Shown: positions 27,157-39,883, counted from the stretch's first letter. The stretch: 64,000 nt of DNA from Corynebacterium ulcerans (GCF_900187135.1 NZ_LT906443.1:930001-994000), one strand, 5' to 3'. The notes: generated by a model from the letters alone, not told the origin. Numbers and translations are program-made.

Positions 27157-27261
27157 TCTGAACACAACGGTAACATCACCCCGAAAACTACCCGGAGAAC
27201 ATTAGAAGATATGGCTGATCAAGCCATGAAGGAATGTCTGTATAGGTAAAAAACATAAACG

Positions 27262-27304
27262 GCCTCTTTGCTCGATCGACGCCAATCAACACGAGCAAAG
27301 AGGC
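27262..27304. repeat. 13-bp inverted repeat before the integrase gene
   Basis: GCCTCTTTGCTCG (27262-27274) with CGAGCAAAGAGGC (27292-27304), 17-nt loop, no U-run. It lies between the immA remnant and the integrase; a weak terminator or a protein-binding site. Confidence 0.5.
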
Positions 27305-27351
27305 AAGGCAGCAATCATCAAAAATCACTGACCTAGGGAGAAGTCTATCTC

Positions 27352-28521
27352 ATGGCCTCCATCAAAAAATACGACACAGCAAAAGGCACCGCGTGGCGGG
27401 TACAGTACCGCAGCCCCGACGGAAAATCACGCACCAAGCAAGGCTTCCGCACCAAAACAGAAGCCCAACAATGGGCAGATAAGAACGCCACAACGATCAC
27501 CGAGGGGTCATGGATCAACCCACAACACGGGAAAATCACAGTGTCGGAATTAGCCACTTTGTGGTGGGCAGGCAGGCAACACCTCAAGACCTCCACCCTT
27601 GATCGTGACAGGCCTATCCGCGCCCGCGTTGTCGAGCAGTGGGGAGGCTGGCAGGTCGGCGCGATTCGCACCTCCAACATTCAGACGTGGGTATCTGGCA
27701 TGGGCAAATCAGGATCCACGGTCCGCAATGTCCATAATGTGCTTTCCCAAATCCTTGACGTGGCTGTAGCGGATGGGCTTATCCTTACCAATCCTGCGCA
27801 CGGGGTGAAGCTCCCACGGAAGAGCGCGCCTGTAAAAGTTTTCCTCACCCCTAAGCAGCTCTCCACCCTCACCCCTAAGCAGCTCTCCACCCTCACCCCT
27901 AAGCAGCTCTCCACCCTCGCCACGGCTGCGGGTGATACTAGGAGGGATCGTGTGGCCATCGTGTGGGTTTTGGGAACCGTGGGGCTGCGTTGGGGCGAGC
28001 TGGCCGGGCTGAAAGTCGAAGATATTGATTTTGACCGTGCTCGAATCACGGTGTAGCGCTCGGTGTCGTATGTGAAGAAGGATTGGGTGGCATCGGCACC
28101 TAAGACGCATGAGCGCCGTGAGGTTTCTTTGAGCCTGCCGGTCTCACGCATGCTGCACGAGCAATGCCGAGGGAAGACCCCGGACGCGTGGGTTTTTACG
28201 TGGGCTAATGGCGAACCCCTGCGCCCTGTAAATTCTACGACCGGCTGGTTTCGTGCAGCGGTTGAGAAAGCTCGGGAAGAAGATCCTCATTTTCCGAGCC
28301 TTACCCCTCATGGGCTTAGGCATGTGGCGGCGGGGCTTTTGGTGAGTGCGGGCGCGAATGTGGAGGTGGTTCAGAAGCAGTTGGGGCATGCTTCGGCTGC
28401 GATGACGTTGGATACGTATGCGGCGCTGTTTGATGATGATCTGGATTCTGTCGGTGAGACGTTGGGGGGAATTTTGGCGGATGTCGTGGGGTTGTCGTGG
28501 GATCGTGAGAACCGCGCGTGA
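27352..28521 (+). pseudogene. tyrosine-family site-specific integrase, interrupted by an in-frame stop
   Basis: ATG 27352 follows AGGGAGAAG. Residues 1-234 comprise an AP2-like arm-binding N-terminus (KKYDTAKGTAWRVQYRSPDGK), a SAM-like core-binding domain, and the start of the catalytic domain with the first arginine (GLRWGEL). A TAG at 28054-28056 then interrupts, and the same frame runs on to 28521 with the remaining catalytic residues: HGLRH, LGHAS and tyrosine in DTYAAL. One substitution of a GAG, CAG or similar codon explains it. The gene also has a 24-bp unit repeated three times. Adjacent tRNA-Ala marks a likely attachment site. Confidence 0.85.
27844..27915 (+). repeat. three 24-bp tandem repeats inside the integrase gene
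   Basis: Three perfect 24-bp copies (27844-27867, 27868-27891, 27892-27915) encode LTPKQLST three times in frame, between the core-binding and catalytic domains. The family normally has one such segment. Confidence 0.9.
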
Positions 28522-28537
28522 TGTAGGTATGAAAATA

Positions 28538-28566
28538 GCCCCTCACCTTGTGTTTAGGTGAGGGGC
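28538..28566 (-). terminator. terminator of tRNA-Ala
   Basis: Stem GCCCCTCACCT/AGGTGAGGGGC (28538-28548 with 28556-28566), followed on the minus strand by TATTTTC. It lies between the integrase stop and the tRNA 3' end. Confidence 0.8.
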
Positions 28567-28572
28567 ATTCTG

Positions 28573-28645
28573 TGGAGCTAACGGGATTCGAACCCGTGAC
28601 CCCCACACTGCCAGTGTGGTGCGCTACCAGCTGCGCCATAGCCCC
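28573..28645 (-). tRNA. tRNA-Ala(GGC)
   Basis: A 73-nt cloverleaf on the minus strand. Acceptor GGGGCTA pairs with TAGCTCC, the anticodon loop CTGGCAG gives anticodon GGC, the T-loop is GGTTCGAATCC, and the discriminator is A. CCA is not encoded. Its 3' end faces the integrase gene, the usual geometry for a tRNA attachment site. Confidence 0.95.
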
Positions 28646-28769
28646 AGATGTGAACTTCGCGCGTACGCGTCGTTCTTCTGTTCAAGATGGTAGTCATCGA
28701 TGATGGATTTACCAAATTCTGGGCCGAGCACCGATATACGCACACATCAACCAGCACAAATACCACAAA

Positions 28770-28804
28770 AAGACAGCGACCCTACAAGGTGGCGTCGCTG
28801 TCTT
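28770..28804 (-). terminator. terminator of the DsbA-like gene
   Basis: Stem AAGACAGCGAC/GTCGCTGTCTT (28770-28780 with 28794-28804), 17 bp beyond the stop codon, followed on the minus strand by TTTTGTGG. Confidence 0.85.
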
Positions 28805-28820
28805 ATGTGTTCAGCTGTAC

Positions 28821-29555
28821 TTAGGAAGTAGCCTGGGTAATCCAGGTATTAATGCTCTCGGTGACTTCCTTGCCGTCGATAAAGACGCGCGGTGAGGAAA
28901 CTTTTCCGCTGTCCTTCTCTAGCTTCTCAGTATTAGCCTTAGCAGCGTCAAGGAAGTGCTGCTTTTCAGCGCCCTCACGAATCTTCTGTACTACTTCATC
29001 GGATGCGCCGACGTTCTTGGCTGCGTTGGCAAAGTCGTCGTTGTTCCACTGTCCGTAGATGCTGTTCTGTTCTTCCATGAGCAGCGTGCGGTAGTTCCAG
29101 TAGGCTTCCCACTCACCAGCGTTAGCAATGGCTAGCGCAGCCGCGCCGCCTTTGCTGGAGCTGCCGTCTTCGTTTCCGCGATCGAGGAAGTTAAGGAATC
29201 GCAGGTTAACCACGATTTCGCCTTTTTCAATGGCTTCCTTCATCGGCTTGTCTGTTGCTTTTCCTAGCTCAGCACAGTGGGAGCAGGAGTAATCCTCGTA
29301 GAGATCAATCTTCTTGGCATCAGACTTTGCGTTTGCCGCTTTCAACTGGATCGCGTTGTCCGTTACTGCACCGCCGAAAGAGACTGACTCACGTTCGCGA
29401 TCTGCAAATTTATCTGCCTGAGCGCCTCGACCTTGGATCACAATAAAAGCGACCACAGCGATGACCACTACCAGAAGCGCCAGGATAGCCCAGAGGAAAC
29501 CATTGGACTTCTCAGTAGGGTTTTTAACCCTTTTCACGGAGGATGCACTACTCAC
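28821..29555 (-). CDS. membrane-anchored DsbA-like thioredoxin-fold protein
   Basis: About 244 residues from GTG 29555, which has AAGG 11 nt upstream; a GTG at 29591 would add 12 residues. One N-terminal membrane helix (about 18-42) places the thioredoxin-like domain outside the cell. The motif CSHC (about residues 91-94) lies in DLYEDYSCSHC, and the C-terminal SSPRVFIDGKEV is the cis-Pro region of the DsbA/BdbD/TlpA-like thiol-redox group. Probable role: disulfide formation in exported proteins. It is next to a DoxX/MauE-like membrane protein, a pairing seen in actinobacterial thiol-redox systems. Confidence 0.88.
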   Translation of the reverse strand: MSSASSVKRVKNPTEKSNGFLWAILALLVVVIAVVAFIVIQGRGAQADKFADRERESVSFGGAVTDNAIQLKAANAKSDAKKIDLYEDYSCSHCAELGKATDKPMKEAIEKGEIVVNLRFLNFLDRGNEDGSSSKGGAAALAIANAGEWEAYWNYRTLLMEEQNSIYGQWNNDDFANAAKNVGASDEVVQKIREGAEKQHFLDAAKANTEKLEKDSGKVSSPRVFIDGKEVTESINTWITQATS

Positions 29556-29710
29556 TATTTTTACAACCTTGTTTCTTGTCGTTGTTCTCACCCACGAGCT
29601 ACGTACTTTGCAGACGGAAGAAACATGGGTGATGAGCTTTCAGACTCAATTGATGCCATAATACGTGGTCTTGGGGAGGTAGAGAAGACTCCCCGCAACA
29701 CATCATGTTT

Positions 29711-30172
29711 TTATGCGTACAGGGCCCACTTTTTAAAGGGGCGGTACACCGTCCAAAGCGACAGCACGACAAAGACGATGTCTCTAGCTATCACTTTTGC
29801 GTAATCAACAGCGGTGTTTTCTGTAATTCCCTGTGGACCAAAACAACCACAGTCGATGCTAAGCCCCCGGGCCCACGCTTGGGAAAGTCCAACGATGAAC
29901 AACACCATGACAAAGGTGGAGACCCAGCTTGCCTTGCGTAGGAATATTCCCAGCAGCAGCAAAACACCGCCGGCGATCTCCAACGGGCCGATAATTATGG
30001 AAATCCAGTTAGCCCACGTATCGCTAAAAATCTCATACGCTTTTACCGATTGCGCTGTCTCTAGATGCGATCCGGTTTTAGAGATACCCGCCGAGATCCA
30101 GATATAAGCCATAAAGAAGCGCGCGAAGAAGCTCATGGCATCTAACGCCATAGTCTTTCTGGAACGCCTCAT
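29711..30172 (-). CDS. MauE/DoxX-family membrane protein
   Basis: About 153 residues from ATG 30172 (MRRSRKTMALDAMSFFARF...), with four hydrophobic helices. DCGCFG in the loop before the last helix is the redox-active cysteine motif of MauE-type proteins, which pass electrons to thioredoxin-fold proteins across the membrane. The start is uncertain: ATG 30151 is also possible, and in-frame starts to 30268 would add an unlikely polar leader. It is upstream of and co-directional with the DsbA-like gene, 155 bp away, and likely works with it. Confidence 0.8.
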   Translation of the reverse strand: MRRSRKTMALDAMSFFARFFMAYIWISAGISKTGSHLETAQSVKAYEIFSDTWANWISIIIGPLEIAGGVLLLLGIFLRKASWVSTFVMVLFIVGLSQAWARGLSIDCGCFGPQGITENTAVDYAKVIARDIVFVVLSLWTVYRPFKKWALYA

Positions 30173-30276
30173 CGTATTTTCAGACACAAACCTAAACTCT
30201 AATGCAGCTTTAGGGTGGAGGGAAGTGCTGGAAGAGTTCATTACGCCACCAGCACTAGGCCTCACCACCAGGTTGC

Positions 30277-31914
30277 TTAAGCTCGGAGTATCCCATCCAC
30301 AAGCTCTTGTGCCTCCCGTTGCACCTGCTGTAGGTGTGCTTCTCCGAGGAAGGACTCAGCATAAATTTTGTACTTCTGCTCTGTTCCTGAAGGCCGCGCA
30401 GCAAACCAGGCGTTGTCGGTAGTCACTTTAAGCCCACCAAGTGCCGCGCCATTGCAGGGCGCATGGGTAAGTTTCGCGGTAATGGCTTCACCCGCTAGCT
30501 CGGTAGCCACGACGGCCTCCGGAGAAAGCCCTTTCAACGTTACTTTTTGTTCGCGGTTGGCGGGGGCGTCGATACGCGCGTAAACAGGGGCGCCGTAGGT
30601 CTGTGCTAGTTCCGCATAGCGTTGCGACGGACTCTTCCCGGTCACCGCAGCTATTTCCGCAGCGAGAAGGTTGAGGATAAGTCCGTCTTTGTCGGTAGAC
30701 CACACGGTTGCATCGTGACGCAAAAACGATGCCCCTGCGGATTCCTCGCCACCAAACCCCACGGAGCCGTCCACAAGGCCAGACACAAACCACTTGAAGC
30801 CTACGGGCACCTCGATGAGCTTGCGACCCAGGCCACTGACCACCCGGTCAATCATCGAAGACGAGACAAGCGTCTTGCCCACGGCAATGTTGGTAGACCA
30901 TTCGGGGCGATGCGTAAACAGATAATCGATGGCTACCGCCAGATAGTGATTGGGGTTCATCAGGCCGGCGTCTGGGGTGACTATCCCGTGTCTGTCTGCA
31001 TCGGCGTCGTTACCAGTAGATATGTCAAACCTGTCTCGGTTGCTCACTAGCGAGGCCATAGAGTCAGGCGAGGAGCAGTCCATTCGGATTTTTCCGTCGG
31101 TGTCTAGGGTCATAAAACGCCAGGTGGCATCGACAAGCGGGTTAGTAACCGTCATATTGAGCTTGTGGTGCTCAGCTATCGCACCCCAATAGTCCACGGA
31201 TGCCCCGCCCATAGGGTCTGCGCCGATACGCAACCCGGAGTCTCTTATGGCTGCGATATTGACCACGTTTGGCAGATCCGCAACATAAGAATCTAGGAAA
31301 TTGTATGCGTGGGCTCGCGGGTCAAGGACACCTTGTACAGAGGTCCGCTGAACTCCGCTCAAGCCCTCGCGGAGCAGTTGATTCGCCCGGTTGGCAATCC
31401 AGTCTGTGGCATCTGTGTCCGCAGGTCCGCCATTAGGAGGGTTGTACTTAAAACCACCGTCGCGTGGCGGATTATGTGAGGGCGTAATCACGATTCCGTC
31501 GGCACGCTGTGCCTGGGTGCCCGCGTTATAGGTAAGGATCGCATGCGACACTGCGGGCGTTGGTGTGTAGCGGCCGCGGTCGTCGACAAGCACAGTCACA
31601 TCGTTGGCCAGCAATACTTCAAGGGCGGAGATCATCGCCGGCTCGCTGAGCGCATGCGGGTCGCGACCGATAAAAAGCGGGCCATCAATGTTGTTGCTCC
31701 GCCGATATTCCACAATGGCCTGCGTAATCGCAAGGATATGCTGCTCATTAAACGCGGTGTCCAAAGAGGAACCACGATGCCCGGACGTTCCAAAAGATAC
31801 CTGCTGGTCAGGGTTATCTACATCGGGACGACGCGTGTAATACGCAGTCACCACTTCTGCAATATCAATAAGATCTTCGGGCTGGGCCAACTGACCTGCA
31901 CGTTCGTGTGCCAT
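30277..31914 (-). CDS. pgm: phosphoglucomutase (alpha-D-glucose phosphate-specific)
   Basis: Interconverts glucose 1-phosphate and glucose 6-phosphate for glycogen, trehalose and wall sugar supply. 545 residues from ATG 31914, which has AAGGAG 4 nt upstream; longer in-frame starts lack a site. [10 protein letters not shown] near the N-terminus is the family signature, [20 protein letters not shown] holds the phosphoserine, [12 protein letters not shown] [11 protein letters not shown] binds Mg, and [10 protein letters not shown] binds sugar. C-terminal [15 protein letters not shown] binds phosphate. Single gene, divergent from crcB. Confidence 0.95.
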   Translation of the reverse strand: MAHERAGQLAQPEDLIDIAEVVTAYYTRRPDVDNPDQQVSFGTSGHRGSSLDTAFNEQHILAITQAIVEYRRSNNIDGPLFIGRDPHALSEPAMISALEVLLANDVTVLVDDRGRYTPTPAVSHAILTYNAGTQAQRADGIVITPSHNPPRDGGFKYNPPNGGPADTDATDWIANRANQLLREGLSGVQRTSVQGVLDPRAHAYNFLDSYVADLPNVVNIAAIRDSGLRIGADPMGGASVDYWGAIAEHHKLNMTVTNPLVDATWRFMTLDTDGKIRMDCSSPDSMASLVSNRDRFDISTGNDADADRHGIVTPDAGLMNPNHYLAVAIDYLFTHRPEWSTNIAVGKTLVSSSMIDRVVSGLGRKLIEVPVGFKWFVSGLVDGSVGFGGEESAGASFLRHDATVWSTDKDGLILNLLAAEIAAVTGKSPSQRYAELAQTYGAPVYARIDAPANREQKVTLKGLSPEAVVATELAGEAITAKLTHAPCNGAALGGLKVTTDNAWFAARPSGTEQKYKIYAESFLGEAHLQQVQREAQELVDGILRA

Positions 31915-32040
31915 GATGCTCCTTAGTGTCCGCTCGATGTCTATCCCTTCTATCTTCGCGGTTTTCGATGTCCGACGCAGCTCATTTGTGCGGTTTTGTG
32001 ACACATCAATCCCCACACTGACGGAGTAGGCTTTGAGCTC

Positions 32041-32385
32041 ATGGATAGAGTCCCTCTCTCGGTGATCGTTGGAAGCGGCGCAGCCCTCGGCGCCACCGCG
32101 CGTTTCCTCATCACCAGTCAGGTATCGCTTATCGACGCCCCCTCCACCATCGTCCTCATCAATATCGTGGGAGCAACTCTCATGGGGTATTTCCGGCCGC
32201 GCCCTTTCTGGGGAACCGGATTTCTCGGAGGCTTCACTAGTTTCTCCGCCTTCGCGCTCTACCTAGCAACGCCTCAGCTCAACGGATTTTCTGCGGCTGG
32301 CGTCTTCCTCGCTACCGTCTTCGGATGCATCGCCGGATGGCTCCTGGGCAACGCTCTTACACGCAGAAGGCCACTCGTCCCATGA
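32041..32385 (+). CDS. crcB: fluoride channel subunit CrcB/Fluc 1
   Basis: A 114-residue membrane protein with four helices, one half of a dual-topology F- channel that protects against cytoplasmic fluoride. [12 protein letters not shown] is the conserved pore segment with the Phe/Ser/Thr track. [11 protein letters not shown] corresponds to the conserved asparagine helix. It is divergent from pgm. Its stop overlaps the start of the second subunit gene (ATGA). No fluoride riboswitch structure was recognised in the 126 bp upstream. Confidence 0.9.
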   Translation: MDRVPLSVIVGSGAALGATARFLITSQVSLIDAPSTIVLINIVGATLMGYFRPRPFWGTGFLGGFTSFSAFALYLATPQLNGFSAAGVFLATVFGCIAGWLLGNALTRRRPLVP

Positions 32386-32714
32386 CGCTCTACGCACTAG
32401 GAGCTGTACTGCTCGGTGGGTTTTGCGGCGGGGTCTGCCGTTTCTGGTTAGGAAAACTGGGGCCCTACCGAGGAACCTTAGTGGCCAACGTTGCTGCCTG
32501 TGCGTTGATCGCTTGGCTATGGCGGAGCGCACTCCCCCAAGAACTTATGGTGTTTGTAGGTACTGGACTCGCAGGCGCTTTATCCACTTGGTCGACTCTG
32601 GCACAAGAGTTGGGAACAGATATTGTCCAAGGTCGCTGGGCAGCCGCTCTTGTATACCTGGCGGCAACCTGTGCACTTGGCATCGGCAGCGCTGGTCTCA
32701 TCATGCACCTATAG
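32382..32714 (+). CDS. crcB: fluoride channel subunit CrcB/Fluc 2
   Basis: A 110-residue CrcB paralogue, starting at ATG 32382 ([24 protein letters not shown]) with a 4-bp overlap with the first. Four hydrophobic helices; GTGLAGALSTWSTLAQEL is the pore motif and LVANVAACALIAWL the Asn helix. Two adjacent, diverged copies of opposite charge bias are the usual Gram-positive arrangement and form an antiparallel heterodimer. A longer upstream frame start at 32325 is not needed. Confidence 0.88.
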   Translation: MTLYALGAVLLGGFCGGVCRFWLGKLGPYRGTLVANVAACALIAWLWRSALPQELMVFVGTGLAGALSTWSTLAQELGTDIVQGRWAAALVYLAATCALGIGSAGLIMHL

Positions 32715-32715
32715 A

Positions 32716-32753
32716 AAAACTCGGGCCCACATGATAGTGAACCCGAGGTTTTT
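32716..32753. terminator. bidirectional terminator between crcB and the ABC permease gene
   Basis: CTCGGG (32720-32725) pairs with CCCGAG (32742-32747), with inner pairing CCAC/GTG, and is flanked by AAAA on the left and TTTTT on the right. It separates convergent genes. Confidence 0.75.
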
Positions 32754-32765
32754 ATACGCGAACGG

Positions 32766-35366
32766 TTAGTCCGCTATAGCGTCCAACGGCGGAGTCTTAG
32801 CCGCACGCCGTGCTGGCCACAGCGCGGCAACCACGCCAACGACTGCTGAACCCACAAGTAGCCATAAGATCTCTGCGATGGGGATACTGATCGTTCCAAG
32901 GCCTTGCGAGGAAAGAACCTTGAGGAACGCCCACCCCAGGCCAAGGCCGATGACGATGCCGACCACGGCACCATAAAGAGCAATCTGCACTGATTCGATA
33001 GAAATCATTGTGCGGATCTGCCTACGCTGGGTGCCCACTGCCCGCAGCATGCCGATCTCCTGGCGTCGCTCAATAACATTCAATGCCAGGGTGTTGATGA
33101 TTCCGATAATCGCAATCACCACTGCAAGGCCGAGGAGAGCATACAGAATATTCATCATCTGAGTAATCGTTGAGGACTGCTCGCCTGCATACTCTTTTGA
33201 TGTTTGGACACGTACAACGAGGAAATCTTCAACGGCTTTATTTAGCCCATCGCGAAGCTCATCAGTTGTTTTGCTTCCATTACCGTTGACAAACAGAACC
33301 GAGGTCGTTGAGAGGACGTTCTTGCCCTCGATAGTTTTGCTCGAAGCAATAACATCATTCAAAACCTTGCTCTCGGAGAAACTACCGACGATCGTCACAT
33401 GGGCGATCTCCGTCCCATCTTCCAGCCGCAGCGGTACTTGGTCACCGATTTTTAAGTTCTGTGCCTCTAAGTAACTCTTCTTGGCTACGACGCGGTCAGC
33501 AGCTGTGAGGTCAAGACTTCCCTCCACGCCTTCAGCATTAACCACATCATCGATTTTTCCATTCACCAACGCCGTACCGCGCGGATGCGATGCGGCCCCC
33601 AGCTTTGAGGTTCCCAATGTGACTGGTGCAAAGCCCATCGATGTCACAGAATCCACGCCCTCTACCTCACGGACTTTCTGTTCCGCTTCAGCCGGCACCG
33701 GGAAATGCCCGCCCTGAGGGCCAGACAAGATGAATTCTGCTTTGACCTCACTATTCACAAGGTCGCTAATGCTGCTCTTCATCGTTGCCGACAACATGCC
33801 GATCGTCGTCACAAGAGCAACACCCAAAGTGAGCGCAAACGCAGTAGTTGCGGTTCGCTTAGGGTTACGCCGTGAGTTGGTGGCCGATAGCTTGCCGACG
33901 GCCCCGAACGGGGCACCCAGCACACGTCCCAGTGCTCCTACTACGGGAATACTTATTGCGGGTGAGGCCGCAAATACGCCGACGATCACGAACAGAGCGC
34001 CAACGCCCACGGAAATCGCCCGGGTTTTTGTAGCTGCATCCTCTGCGAAAATTCCCACCAAGGCCGCAGCAATACCCAGTCCAATCCCGACCACGCCAAA
34101 AATAGTGCGGACTTTCAAGGAACTCTCGGATGCGGTTTCTGTAGAACGCATAGCTTCCACTGGCCGAACAGCACCAGCACGACGGGCAGGCGCCCATGCA
34201 CTCACCACCGTGACGATTGTGCCCAACGCTAATGGGAGGAGCACTGAAGTGACGGTAAGACCTAAACCAGCTGCGGGAATTTCCATGCCAAACTTAGCCA
34301 TCACAAACTGGATGAGCCTGACTAGTCCCATACCCCCAAAGATTCCGATTATGGAGCCGACGAGGCCGATGATCACAGCTTCAAATACAACCGAACGGGT
34401 AAGTTGCTTTCTGGACACGCCTAAAGCTCGGAGAAGTGCAAATTCCTTTAACCGCTGGGCAACGATCATGGAGAAGGTATTAGCAATGATAAAAGTACCC
34501 ACAAGGAGAGCAATCAGACCAAACGCTACCAAGAAATAGTTAACAAAGCTCAGGGCCTTTTTAATAACTCCAGTGATTTGTTCGGCTATAGCGTCCCCAG
34601 TGTCTACTTTGTACTGCGGATAGGTCTCTGACAAGTACTTCACTAAGTCTTCAGAAGACATACCAGCGCTTTTAACGATCACTGATCCAACGGACCCTTG
34701 TGTGTAATTAGCGAGGTAGCCCTCTTCAGACGTTAAAAGGGTCAAGCCAGGCGCATTAGAAGAAGCAGGCTCATACGTTCCCACAACGTTGACCTCACGC
34801 TGTCCCATTGCGTCAATAACTAAAAGAGAATCTCCAACCTTGATGTTGTGCGCAGAAGCTGTTCCAGTGGCAATAACTACATCAGCATTGTCCTTGGGCT
34901 CTACTCCTTCCGCAATTTTCACGGGTCGGTTACTTGCGCTGCCCTCACCATGAAAAATGGAGACGCTAGCTTGTCCAGCACCTGTCTGTATAGCTTTGCG
35001 ATCTGCCGTAGCCACAACAACGTTTGTAGATCCATTGACGTCTACGGCTTTCACATTTTTGTCGGCTCGAAGCTGTTCAATCTCTGCAACATTAATGGGC
35101 TTCTCTTTACCTGAGACAACGGCATCAATACCTGCAAGATTGTCGTCCACCACTGCATCGAATGATTTGCTCAAAGAGGCCGTAAACATCAAGGAACCTG
35201 AGACAAAAGCTGTCCCCAAAACAACAGCCAACAACGTCAAGGCTAAACGAACCTTGTGGGCCAACACGGATCGTATGCTCACGCGAAGCATCGCCGTGGA
35301 GCTGTCTTTACTAGGAGAACTGACCGGATATGAAGGCTCTCTGCCTTTCGCAGAATGTTGTCCCAT
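32766..35366 (-). CDS. ABC transporter permease, FtsX/MacB type with two modules
   Basis: An 866-residue membrane protein. The first helix (about 31-53) is followed by a large extracellular domain (55-260), then a three-helix FtsX core (about 265-400), a second helix pair in the middle, a second extracellular domain (530-730), and a closing FtsX core (740-855). This duplicated layout is typical of actinobacterial LolCE/MacB-like permeases that handle lipoproteins, peptides or lipids. GAGGAG sits 9 nt before ATG 35366, which follows directly on the ATPase stop. Substrate unknown. Confidence 0.88.
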   Translation of the reverse strand: MGQHSAKGREPSYPVSSPSKDSSTAMLRVSIRSVLAHKVRLALTLLAVVLGTAFVSGSLMFTASLSKSFDAVVDDNLAGIDAVVSGKEKPINVAEIEQLRADKNVKAVDVNGSTNVVVATADRKAIQTGAGQASVSIFHGEGSASNRPVKIAEGVEPKDNADVVIATGTASAHNIKVGDSLLVIDAMGQREVNVVGTYEPASSNAPGLTLLTSEEGYLANYTQGSVGSVIVKSAGMSSEDLVKYLSETYPQYKVDTGDAIAEQITGVIKKALSFVNYFLVAFGLIALLVGTFIIANTFSMIVAQRLKEFALLRALGVSRKQLTRSVVFEAVIIGLVGSIIGIFGGMGLVRLIQFVMAKFGMEIPAAGLGLTVTSVLLPLALGTIVTVVSAWAPARRAGAVRPVEAMRSTETASESSLKVRTIFGVVGIGLGIAAALVGIFAEDAATKTRAISVGVGALFVIVGVFAASPAISIPVVGALGRVLGAPFGAVGKLSATNSRRNPKRTATTAFALTLGVALVTTIGMLSATMKSSISDLVNSEVKAEFILSGPQGGHFPVPAEAEQKVREVEGVDSVTSMGFAPVTLGTSKLGAASHPRGTALVNGKIDDVVNAEGVEGSLDLTAADRVVAKKSYLEAQNLKIGDQVPLRLEDGTEIAHVTIVGSFSESKVLNDVIASSKTIEGKNVLSTTSVLFVNGNGSKTTDELRDGLNKAVEDFLVVRVQTSKEYAGEQSSTITQMMNILYALLGLAVVIAIIGIINTLALNVIERRQEIGMLRAVGTQRRQIRTMISIESVQIALYGAVVGIVIGLGLGWAFLKVLSSQGLGTISIPIAEILWLLVGSAVVGVVAALWPARRAAKTPPLDAIAD

Positions 35367-36116
35367 CTACGCCAGCTCCTCAATAGAAGCCATAGTCTGC
35401 AAGATGTCCTCCGCAGAAGGGGCACGTAGCTCTTTAACGATCCGACCATCTGCAAGGAAAACCACCCGATCTGCGTAGGAAGCGGCACGCGGATCGTGGG
35501 TAACTATAACCACAGTCTGTCCATCCTGATCTACGGCAGTTCGTAGAATCGACAAAACCTCAGCCGAAGAGTTGGAATCTAAGTTTCCTGTTGGCTCGTC
35601 ACCAAAGATAATCTCTGGCTGTGCTACCAAGGCACGAGCGCAAGCGACGCGCTGTTGTTGTCCTCCTGACAATTCAGCTGGACGATGATTCAAACGCTGG
35701 CTCAGACCAAGGCGCTGCGTCACTTCCTCAAACCACGCCTTATCGACCTTGCGTCCCGCTATGTCTCGAGGAAGCGTAATGTTTTCTGCTGCAGTCAATG
35801 TAGGAACCAAGTTGAAAGATTGGAAGATGAAGCCAAGACGATCACGCCTTAGCGCAGTCATCTGTTTGTCTTTCAACTGCGAAAGATCTGTGTCTCCAAT
35901 GAATGTCGACCCCGAGGTGACGGAATCCAAGCCTGCCATGCAGTGCATCAAAGTAGATTTACCGGAACCAGAAGGCCCCATAATCGCAGTAAATTCATTG
36001 GCAGCGAATTCCACGTCGATGCCATCAAGGGCTCGGACCATGGTCTCGCCTTGCCCATAGCTCTTGGTGAGAGCAACTGCGCGAGCTGCTGGCCTCTTGG
36101 AGTCGGTGATAGACAT
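35367..36116 (-). CDS. ABC transporter ATPase, LolD/MacB type
   Basis: A 249-residue ATPase: Walker A GPSGSGKST, Q-loop FIFQSFNLVP, signature [15 protein letters not shown], Walker B IIFGDEPTGNLD and the H-loop THDPR. Its stop TAG is immediately followed by the ATG of the permease gene, so the two are one operon and one transporter. LolD-like families energise substrate extraction from the outer leaflet of the membrane. It is the first gene of the unit; the region 36117-36290 should hold the promoter. Confidence 0.92.
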   Translation of the reverse strand: MSITDSKRPAARAVALTKSYGQGETMVRALDGIDVEFAANEFTAIMGPSGSGKSTLMHCMAGLDSVTSGSTFIGDTDLSQLKDKQMTALRRDRLGFIFQSFNLVPTLTAAENITLPRDIAGRKVDKAWFEEVTQRLGLSQRLNHRPAELSGGQQQRVACARALVAQPEIIFGDEPTGNLDSNSSAEVLSILRTAVDQDGQTVVIVTHDPRAASYADRVVFLADGRIVKELRAPSAEDILQTMASIEELA

Positions 36117-36497
36117 ATAGAACTAATTCCTATCTGAGGTTGTTTCCAAGCTGCTACATCAAAATCCGTAGGAGCGTAACAAGTCTATTCAACCTTGAAA
36201 TGTTAGTGTGCGCACCCCATCGCACGACTACCCCCTTTGTGCGTGGGCTACTACACGGCGATTGGGTGTCTGAAAGCCCCTGCTTGTTAAGAGGCTGCTA
36301 CGTATAAAAGCTCCCTAGGAAAAAGGGCTTAACCCCCGTCAGCCTCTTAAAATCCCTAGGGAACACCCCCTGTCTTCCGGGGTTTTTAATATGGGTATGC
36401 ACAAAAAGAAGGAGAGTCTAAGCACCACACCCACCCCACAGGGTAAGGCATCACACCTAGACTCTCCATAATCTTTTTTTGTTTGTATCAAATTTTT
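36117..36497. other. structured intergenic region between ABC operon and 5S rRNA
   Basis: Holds the ABC-operon promoter side. Features seen: an 11-bp inverted repeat TTAAGAGGCTG (36287-36297) with CAGCCTCTTAA (36340-36350), and on the plus strand a terminator-like ACCCC...GGGGTTTTTAA (36365-36388). The rRNA terminator follows at 36411-36467. No gene seen. A plus-strand small RNA ending near 36388 is conceivable. Confidence 0.4.
36411..36467 (-). terminator. rRNA operon terminator
   Basis: GGAGAGTCTA (36411-36420) pairs with TAGACTCTCC (36458-36467). On the minus strand the hairpin is followed by TTCTTTTTGTGC. It lies 31 bp beyond the 5S gene. Confidence 0.7.
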
Positions 36498-36614
36498 TGG
36501 TTGGCGGCGACCTACTCTCCCACACCCTCCCAGGTGCAGTACCATCAGCGCAATCGGGCTTAGCTTCCGGGTTCGGAAAGGGACCGGGCGTACCCCCGAC
36601 GCTATAACCACCAA
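36498..36614 (-). rRNA. rrf: 5S ribosomal RNA
   Basis: About 117 nt on the minus strand beginning TGGTGGTTATAGC and ending GGTCGCCGCCAACC, with typical internal segments CCGAACCCGGAAGCTAAGC and GGGAGAGTAGG. Ends are estimated to within a few bases. Third gene of the operon. Confidence 0.93.
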
Positions 36615-36734
36615 CACATCCTATATAACACAACACACAACACGTGTCATGTCAGACACTGCACAGTGAACACAAGCAACAAAACTCTTCTTCTTTTTCA
36701 AACGCTCCAGGCACAACAATTATTTAACACACCA

Positions 36735-39815
<3,081 letters not shown>

Positions 39816-39883
39816 AAACAACACACACACAATATGCAAACAAAAAATACCAAGAACTAAAAAGAATAAAGATTATTACTCGC

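Noticed and set aside
31990..32040. Fluoride riboswitch before crcB
   Set aside because: The short spacer shows no conserved crcB-motif pseudoknot pattern that I could draw.
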